Below the pieces are notes generated by a model. The model saw only the letters and a program-made list of their open reading frames with translations. It made no database searches and was not told the origin of the DNA. This document shows, one piece after another, positions 56,505-64,000 of a DNA stretch of 64,000 nt (positions within the stretch are counted from its first letter, which is position 1; every line of letters starts with the position of its first letter). The position numbers and the translations under genes are program-made. The stretch spans positions 321,001 through 385,000 of the forward strand of contig JAOTOM010004863.1 of assembly GCA_034440615.1 (NCBI GenBank). Reading direction: 5' to 3'. The DNA is from Ashinkailepas kermadecensis (Eukaryota > Arthropoda > Thecostraca > Neolepadidae).

Positions 56505-57917
56505 TCACCGACTGCCCGTCAGCGGACACATGGGATGGTCGCCAACTACCTGTCAGCGGACACATGGGAGGGTCGCCAACTACCTGTCAGCGGACACATG
56601 GGAGGGTCGCCAACTACCTGTCAGCGGACACATTGGAGGGCCGCCAACTGCCCGTCAGCGGACACATGGGATGGTCGCCAACTACCTGTCAGCGGACACA
56701 TGGGAGGGTCGCCAACTACCTGACAGCAGACACATGTGAGGGTCGCCAACTACCTGACAGCGGAGACATGGGAGGGTCGCCAACCGCCTGACAGCGGACA
56801 CATGGGAGGGTCGCCAACCGCCTGACAGCGGACACATGGGAGGGTCGCCAACTACCCGACAGCGGACACATGGGAGGGTCGCCAACTACCTGTCAGCGGA
56901 CACATGGGAGGGTCGCCAACTACCTGTCGGCGGACACATTGGAGGGTCGCCAACTACCTGTCAGCGGACACATGGGAGGGTCGCCAACTACCTGACAGCG
57001 GACACATGGGAGGGTCGCCAACATCCTGTCAGCGGACACATGGGAGGGTCGCCAACTACCTGTCAGCGGACACATGGGAGGGTCGCCAACCACCTGACAG
57101 CGGACACATTTGAGGGCCGCCAACTGCCCGTCAGCGGACACATGGGATGGTCGCCAACTACCTGTCAGCGGACACATGGGAGGGTCGCCAACTACCTGAC
57201 AGCAGACACATGGGAGGGTCGCCAACTACCTGACAGCGGAGACATGGGAGGGTTGCCAACTACGTGTCAGCGGACACATGGGAAGGTCGCCAACTACCTG
57301 ACAGCGGACACATGGGAGGGTCGCCAACCGCCTGTCAGCGGACACAAGGGAGGGTCTTCAACTACCTGACAGCGGACACATTGGAGGGTCGCCAACTACC
57401 TGTCAACGGACACATGGGAGGGTCGCCAACCGCCTGACAGCAGACACATAGGAGGGTCTTCAACTACCTGACAGCGGACACATGGGATGGTCGCCAACCG
57501 CCTGACAGCGGACACATGGGAGGGTCGCCAACCGCCTGACAGCGGACACATGGGAGGGTCGCCAACTACCTGACAGCGGACACATGGGAGGGTCGCCAAC
57601 TACCTGTCAGCGGACACATGGGAGGGTCGCCAACTACCTGTCAGCGGACACATTGGAGGGCCGCCAACTACCTGTCAGCGGACACATGGGAGGGTCGCCA
57701 ACTACCTGTCAGCGGACACATGGGAGGGTCGCCAACCGCCTGAAAGCGGACACATGTGAGGGTCGCCAACTACCTGTCAGCGGACACATGGGAGGGTCGC
57801 CAATCGCCTGTCAGGGGACACATGGGAGGGTCGCCAACTACCTGACAGCGGACACATGGGATGGTCGCCAACCGCCTGACAGCGGTCACATGGGAGGGTC
57901 GCCAACCGCCTGACAGG
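56505..57917. repeat. 34-bp minisatellite, about 41 copies
   Basis: Unit cagcggacacatgggagggt plus cgccaactacctgt. Variants are cctgt/cctga/gcctga, atgggatgg, and occasional attggagg. The 34-bp length cycles frames every 102 bp and none has stops, so long frames on both strands are artefacts. Confidence 0.98.
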
Positions 57918-58167
57918 TGCGATCGGTGAATAGTGAGCAGCTGCCGCCAAGCAGGTGGTATGGCTGTCCGTCAGTAAACAAGTGGCATGCCGGTGGAAAA
58001 TCACTCAGGCAGTTCACGTGCCGCGAAGTGCCAATAATGACCAGTCGGCCAGATGCGTGAGGTGCCAGTCGGTGCTGCTGGTAGCCGAGTGCAGAAAGCT
58101 GCCAGCAATGTAGCACGTACCACGCACCAGGTGGGTGAGTGGGGGGGGGGGGGCACCAGCCGACCGA
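57918..58167. other. Spacer with a poly(G) run
   Basis: About 250 bp; a run of G residues near 58140-58152. No gene seen. Confidence 0.4.
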
Positions 58168-58305
58168 GCTATGCCTGCAGTGGTTACCGCTAACCACCGG
58201 CTATGCCTGCTGTAGGTTACCGCTGACCACCGGCTATGCCTGCAGTGGTTACCGCTGACCACCGGCTATGCCTGCTGTAGGTTACCGCTGACCACCAGGC
58301 TATGC
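58168..58305. repeat. Alternating 33/35-bp tandem repeat, 4 copies
   Basis: ctatgcctgcagtggttacc and ctatgcctgctgtaggttac units alternate, each followed by gctgaccaccgg. Confidence 0.9.
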
Positions 58306-58540
58306 CTGCGTCTGCAGTCCGTTATAAGGTAGCTATGGCAACATCCCTTCAAGAAGCAGCTCGTGGCAGTCATCCAGCTGTGCGAAACCCGAGCCAGAGC
58401 AGTTCAGTTGTCCGGTTAGGGGAATGCCGCTGGGACATGCTTGCCTTCGACGGAGAGTGCTGCCACGTGTTCCCCGCAGTACACAAGCGACATTATCGGG
58501 CGGCCCGGCCAAATATTACATATGGCCGTTCGCTGCCCAT
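58306..58540. other. Spacer
   Basis: No feature recognised. Confidence 0.4.
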
Positions 58541-59298
58541 TGGTGGATCCCTCGGTGCGCCACTGTCGGATCACCTGTCGGTGGATCCCTCGGTGTGCCG
58601 CTGTCAGAGCACCTGTTGGTGGATCCCTCGGTGTGCCTCTGTCAGAGCACCTGTGGGTGGATCCCTCGGTGCGCCGCTGTCAGGGCACCTGTTGGTGGAT
58701 CCCTCGGTGTGCCGCTGTCAGAGCACCTGTTGGTGGATCCCTCGGTGTGCCGCTGTCAGAGCACCTGTTGGTGGATCCATCGTGGTGGTGGATCCTCGGT
58801 GTGCCACTGTCGGGGTGGATCCCTCGGTGTGCCGCTGTCGGAGCACCTGCTGGTGGATCCATCGTGGTGGTGGATCCTCGGTGTGCCACTGTCGGGATGG
58901 ATCCCTCGGCGTGCCGCTGTCGGAGCACCTGTTGGTGGATCCCTCGGTGTGCCGCTGTCTGAGCACCTGTTGGTGGATCCCCGTGGTGGTGGATCCTCTG
59001 TGTGCCACTGTCGGGATGGATCCCTCGTTGTGCCCCTGTCGGAGCACCTGTTGGTGGATCCCTCGGTGTGCCGCTGTCTGAGCACCTGTTGGTGGATCCC
59101 CGTGGTGGTGGATCCTCGGTGCGCCGCTGTCGGAGCACCTGTTGGTGGATCCCCGTGGTGGTGGATCCCTCGGTGCGCCGCTGTCGGAGCACCTGTTGGT
59201 GGATCCCCGTGGTGGTGGATCCTCGGTGCGCCGCTGTCGGAGCACCTGTTGGTGGATCCCCATGGTGGTGGATCCTCGGTGCGCCGCTGTCGGAGCGC
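58541..59298. repeat. 38-bp composite minisatellite
   Basis: Unit gtggatccctcggtgtgccg plus ctgtcagagcacctgttg. A second, shorter unit (ccatcgtggtggtggatcct or ccccgtggtggtggatcct) is interspersed and becomes regular after 58980. Each unit carries a GGATCC hexamer. Confidence 0.95.
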
Positions 59299-59441
59299 CA
59301 GCAGAACTGCGCCAGGGTCGGTCCGACGGCGCAGTGGTAGCGTTTATCGCCGGCTGGTGGGCGGCGCCGACGGCAGTTTCGCCGCCACGGGACAGGCGGC
59401 GCGGCGTGCCGGCGGTGGCAGCTGTTGGGTCGGCTGTGTGC
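59299..59441. other. GC-rich spacer
   Basis: Short stretch without a recognised feature. Confidence 0.4.
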
Positions 59442-59911
59442 GAGACAGAGCCGGACTGTCGGCCAGACGTGATGGGCCGAACCCCCCCCCACCAAAAAAA
59501 AAAAGGGAGTGGGTGCGATGGGCGAGACAGAGCCGGACTGTCGGCCAGACGTGATGGGCCGACCGCCGCTCACACAGCAGAGCCGGACTGGCCTCCAGAC
59601 GTGATGGGCCGACCGCCGCTCACACAGCAGAGCCCGACTGGCGGCCAGACGTGATGGGCCGACCGCCGCTCACACAGCAGAGCCGGACTGGCCTCCAGAC
59701 CTGATGGGCCGACCGCCGCTCACACAGCAGAGCCGGACCGGCCTCCAGACGTGATGGGCCGACCGCCGCTCACACAGCAGAGCCCGACTGGCGGCCAGAC
59801 GTGATGGGCCGACCGCCGCTCACCGCTCACACAGCAGAGCCGGACTGGCCTTCAGACGTGATGGGCCGACCGCCGCTCACACAGCAGAGCCCGACTGGCG
59901 GCCAGACGTGA
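59442..59911. repeat. 50-bp minisatellite, about 9 copies
   Basis: Unit gagccggactggcctccaga, cgtgatgggccgaccgccgc, tcacacagca. Alternates ggcctcc with ggcggcc. The first copy is broken by a ccccccccaccaaaaaaaaa block (59480-59506), and one copy has an extra caccgctc. Confidence 0.96.
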
Positions 59912-60321
59912 TGCTCTGCTGTGATACTTGTGACACAGACCCGATGCGCCCACCGCCGTTCACCGCTCCGCGAGCCGGCCACCACTCGTCGGGCGGTGTC
60001 TTGGCCACGATGGAGCACCCGCCGACACGGGAGTCGTCGGTCCACGTCTCCACCGCGCTCCACTCGGCTCGAAGCCAAACCACGCAGACTGCCACGGGCC
60101 GGGGCATCCGGCGATTCTCACGACATGTGTGGTGGCCTGAGTACACCAATTAGTTGGCCTCGCCAGCCTCCATTCCACAAAGTGGAAATTCACCCTCCCA
60201 TTTTTGGCTGCCAGACGGGATTAATTGATTGGTCTCCTTGGTAGATTATAGGCGCGCCGCTGCATCATCATTCCTTCCGGTCCATAAGCCGTGCTGTGAT
60301 GCGATCGTCAGCACTTCTCTC
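59912..60321. other. Spacer
   Basis: No feature recognised in about 400 bp. Confidence 0.4.
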
Positions 60322-60764
60322 ACCAGCTGTGATCCGCGGAATCCTGTTTGGAGTCATCTGTGATCCGTGTAGCCCTGTCTTCCGCCAACTGTGATCCATA
60401 GAGGCGTCAGCTGAGGCGCCAGCTGTGGTCTGTAGAGCCCTGTCTGAGGTGCCAGCTGTGGTCTGTAGAGCCTTGGCTGAGGTGCCAGCTGAGAGTCCTG
60501 TCCGAGGCGCTAGCTGTGGTCTGTAGAACCCTGTCTGAAGCGCCCGCTGTGGTCTGTAGAGCCCTGTCTTCGGCCAGCTGTGGGCTGTATAGCCCTGTCT
60601 GAGGCACCAGCTGTAATCTGTAGAGTCCTGTCTAAAGTGCCAGGTGTGGTCTGTAGAGTCCTGTCTGATGCGCCAGGTGTGGTCTGTAGAGCCTTGTCTG
60701 AAATGCCAGCTGTGGTCTGTAGAGCCCTGTATGAGGCGCCAGCTGTGGTCTTTAGAGCCCTGAG
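60322..60764. repeat. 33-bp minisatellite, about 13 copies
   Basis: Unit gcgccagctgtggtctgtag plus agccctgtctgag, 5' copies more diverged. In-frame peptides (APAVVCRALSE) are repeat artefacts. Confidence 0.94.
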
Positions 60765-60778
60765 CCCTATGACTTGGA

Positions 60779-60835
60779 TGGGCGCTAAATGACCAAACCT
60801 GGTCGATGCGCCCTAAAACTCAAATAACCAACCAA
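60779..60835 (+). mobile_element. Hairpin mini-retroelement copy 5 (57 bp) with 14-bp target duplication
   Basis: ccctatgacttgga at 60765-60778 recurs exactly at 60836-60849. The insert is tGGGCGCTAAATGACC, then aaacct, then GGTCGATGCGCCC (hairpin 60780-60813) and the tail taaaactcaaataaccaacc. This is the cleanest copy: a fully paired outer stem of six, an inner stem of four, and a perfect target duplication. Confidence 0.9.
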
Positions 60836-60849
60836 CCCTATGACTTGGA

Positions 60850-61929
60850 CCAGCTGTGGCCTGCGGTATGAGCTGCGCAGTACCCTCCACACCCCGCCAG
60901 ACGCTCGGCTAGACCGCATGTCGATTGCTGACACTGCGGCGTGGCGTTTTGCGGAAATGTATTTACGAGTCACTGTCGACAAGTTCATGGTGAATATGAT
61001 CGATGTTGGAGTGCGAATTACACTTGCTTCTGTATGTCTCCGAAATGCAGTGCACCAGCCGAAGCCGAATGATGTGATCGGAATGCCGAATGATCGGTGG
61101 TGCAATGTTCGCGAATTTGCCACAGCCTTCGCAATTGGGTTTGAGCAAAATCCAGCGCAGCCTAGCAAAATAGCGTTGGAATAAGCGTAGGACATTTACT
61201 TCATTTGCTGCACAATGAGATATGTGGATTACAGCTGCAAACGGTGTTGGTGGAACGTAGCAGGATGCAAATGAAGCGCCCGCAAACCCAACTAAAAATA
61301 AGTCAACGCGCTGTACGCAGACTTGCGTGTACCTTGAACTTCTGCAGCCTGAGATGTCGCGGCGCCCCGTGCTCTGACATGTGTTACGCTAGGGTTACCA
61401 AATGAACGCGCCGCCTGGCGAGCATAAGTCAGCCACCTTCGTCATCCGCCAGCACTGGACGTTCTCGGCGCGTGTTCCCGAAGCTGGAGAAGTACATTAT
61501 AGCATGGACAGGTACCTGGCTGAAGGGTGCGGAAGGACGGCGGGATGCACTGCTGACTGCAGTCGGCACTACCCAGGCACTGCCGAGACTAACAGACTCG
61601 TGCGGGAGGAGTGACCTGTGCCGTTCGCACACACACACACACACACACACACACTTCCACTCATGAAGGGCGTGCAGATCTGGAGCATAGCGACACAGAG
61701 GCCCGTGTGTCAGAGACTAGCCGGGCGGGGTGGTAACGTCGCTCTACTCGGCCGTGCGCCTCACCCTCCCGGCGCGGCGGTGTGTCACTCAGCTGTCGAC
61801 CCGTTGTGACGCGTCGCCGCTCGTCCCGTCCGTTTCCCTATCACCCCCCCAACCCCACCCACCTCCACTCCTCCGTGGCGAGTGGCCCTCACGACTCGGC
61901 TGCGTCGTGCCGCCCACGTTCGTGTCTCT
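60850..61929. other. Unassigned DNA with a (CA)n tract
   Basis: (CA)n at 61628-61654. A 114-codon plus frame at 60840-61184 is open but has no recognised family. Positions 61690-61930 are GC-rich. Confidence 0.4.
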
Positions 61930-62290
61930 AACCTCACTTACTCGTTTTTCGTAAACCGCATATGCGAACTGTGGCAACTATGAACAACATCGTGACACGC
62001 CACCCAGAGGCAAGTCCCTGTTGTCGGTGACTTCAGCGTCCCGGACGTCGGATGGCCTTCCGACCACGACACGTCCGCCGTCACACCTTCGTGCGAGATC
62101 GCATGTCACGCTGAGCAGGTCGTATGGCAGACGGACGCAATGTTGCCGGCCTGAGGCAGCACGTCACCGAGCCCACCAGGCGTGCCCACTTTCAGACGTG
62201 GTTTTTCACATTGCGCCCCAGTTGAATACATTGTCCGTGCTGGAATCTTGCAATCTGACCGTGCTGAGGTGATGATGTGGCCAGTTATTT
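61930..62290 (+). pseudogene. Decayed LINE, endonuclease domain fragment
   Basis: Across frames one can read NRICELWQL, then VPVVGDFSVPDVGWPSDHD (the GDFN catalytic block with Asn changed to Ser), GLRQHVTEPTR, and DVVFHIAPQLNTLSVLESCN. This order is that of the second half of a LINE endonuclease. Frameshifts separate the blocks. The fragment probably belongs to the same element as 62925-63480, on the other side of the microsatellite. Confidence 0.75.
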
Positions 62291-62329
62291 CTGCTTAAAG
62301 GCTCCCCGCTGCCGCTGGTAAGCTCTCTC

Positions 62330-62880
<551 letters not shown>

Positions 62881-62924
62881 TCTCTATCTATCTATATATC
62901 CCTCTATTTCTATACAGCTTTGAG

Positions 62925-63480
62925 CTATTGGAGAACAGGCTTTGACAGGATGCGGAGGTTTTTAGAGTTGATTCCCCGGAACGTTATACGTGAAGTGGCT
63001 GGATGAATATGCTGGATATGCTTTATGATGCATGGGAAGCAGCAATTCGAGAGCATGCAGCGTCGGTTGTATTGCTTCGCCGGAATCAGACTTGGTTTGA
63101 TGCTGAGGTGGGACGCGTACTGCGAGAAGAAGAGGCTTTTACAGCACTGTGCCGAGCAAGACACCACTTAATGACATATTGAGTACAGAAGCGTCGCCGT
63201 TTAAAAAAAAATGTAATTCCAAATATTATCAATATGTGAAGGGACTGATTGGAGATGTGAAAACTAATCCCAAAAGGTTTGGGTCTTAAGTGCATCAAGG
63301 GGTCGAAAGAACAGTTGCCGGTGCTTTGGGATGGCGCCATCGAAGGAGTGGAGATGCAGACCGTACCAACCGTCTAAATCGTACTTTTGCGGCGAAATTT
63401 TGATGCGCAGATGTTGCTGCATATCCGGACGCGCCGATATATGGCGTACCTAACCTAGACAATGCAGCATGTCAGAGCCC
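62925..63480 (+). pseudogene. Decayed LINE, linker region before RT
   Basis: Readable pieces: IPRNVIREVAG, MNMLDMLYDAWEAAIREHA, LLRRNQTWFDAEVGRVLREE, and after a stop and shift YYQYVKGLIGDVKTNPKRFW. These match the segment between endonuclease and RT in LINE ORF2 (a WF...V...R block followed by NPKRFW). Together with 61930-62290 this gives the order of a single element, with the CT-rich microsatellite where the end of the endonuclease would be. Confidence 0.72.
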
Positions 63481-64000
63481 AAGTAACAAGACCAACCACA
63501 CTCGCCGCTCACCGTGAGTTTGGATGCGCATGGTAATGGCTGGCCACTGTTGATTACATGGCGAGTTTTGGCCGTCCCGGACAAGCCACGGTGAACCGTG
63601 TTGGTGACCTCTCGTCAACGTACGGGTCAGTACGTCAGTACGTAGGTCAGTGCCAGAAGGAAGTCAAGGATGCCGTCATAAATATGGTCACCGTCATAAA
63701 TATGGTCACGTATTTCCCTCAGGGCTATCTGCACCATACTCCCGTCCTACATTAATCGTTTCCGCAAATACCAGTAGGATTGCTGGATGAAGTTCTCGTT
63801 TTAAAGATGCTGTCAAAAAGTATCAGCTTTGTTTTGCATGACGAATGAGCTACGTTGAATGCATGCGATATTGCACTATGTTAATGATCCTATGTGAACG
63901 GAAAAAGTGAAAATAGCCATTTCGGGCTAGGAGCATTTTAGTGACACACGCTCCACACTTTGTCGATGTTGACGAAGAGTAACAATCGCAGATGTGTAAT
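63481..64000. other. Unassigned DNA, possible continuation of the LINE
   Basis: LLDEVLVLKMLSKS near 63780-63825 could be the start of the RT domain of the same LINE, but the match is weak. Short duplications: gtcagtacgt at 63627-63645 and accgtcataaatatggtc at 63672-63706. Confidence 0.3.

Overview
This window looks like a repeat-dense stretch of an animal (metazoan) nuclear genome. It holds animal-type non-LTR retrotransposons (one clearly CR1-like), tRNA-derived SINEs with target-site duplications, long (AT)n and hexamer microsatellites and more than 25 minisatellite arrays. There is no operon structure, no dense run of open reading frames and no rRNA. The exact taxon cannot be read from the sequence. 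I find no intact host gene with a recognisable product. Two weak exon candidates (2212-2450 minus, 50573-50794 plus) are the only host coding hints. Most long open frames lie inside tandem arrays and are artefacts of stop-free repeat units. || Layout. 1-7.7 kb: mostly unassigned DNA with a fold-back repeat and small minisatellites. 7.7-9.8 kb: a very old LINE with three later insertions (a 56-bp hairpin element, a 167-bp SINE and an inverted copy of a nearby repeat). 10.6-14.6 kb: minisatellites of about 110, 48 and 73 bp. 14.9-19.0 kb: a DNA transposon of about 4 kb with long terminal inverted repeats and a DDE-type transposase-like gene broken by a palindromic insertion. 19-21.5 kb: SINEs and minisatellites. 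21.6-26.6 kb: a LINE flanked on both sides by the same palindromic module plus (AT)n array. 27-28.4 kb: microsatellites and a GC-rich stretch. 28.9-32.4 kb: a CR1-like LINE on the minus strand with an 8-bp tail repeat and a second solo 3' end. 33-43 kb: SINE, CpG-rich segments and arrays of 26, 29, 32, 47 and 36 bp. 43.7-45.5 kb: a 94-bp minisatellite. 45.5-61 kb: arrays of 23, 36, 12, 34, 38, 50 and 33 bp with SINEs between them. 61.9-64 kb: another decayed LINE split by about 0.5 kb of CT-rich microsatellite. || Most interesting result: a tiny mobile unit of about 53-61 bp, present at least five times (8531-8586, 35862-35922, 43150-43208, 54210-54262, 60779-60835). Each copy lies between direct repeats of 9-14 bp, and the clear copies begin just before the same hairpin (GGGCGC...GCGCCC with an inner GACC...GGTC) and end in an AAATAACTAAC-like tail. 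Removing the 8531-8586 copy joins the reading frame of the host LINE. The same hairpin, with compensatory stem changes, forms the 3' end of a tRNA-derived SINE family here (20498-20659, 52050-52206) and of a second SINE type (52805-53067). I infer a structured 3' RNA end recognised by a partner LINE, and a stand-alone minimal retroelement made of little more than that hairpin and tail.
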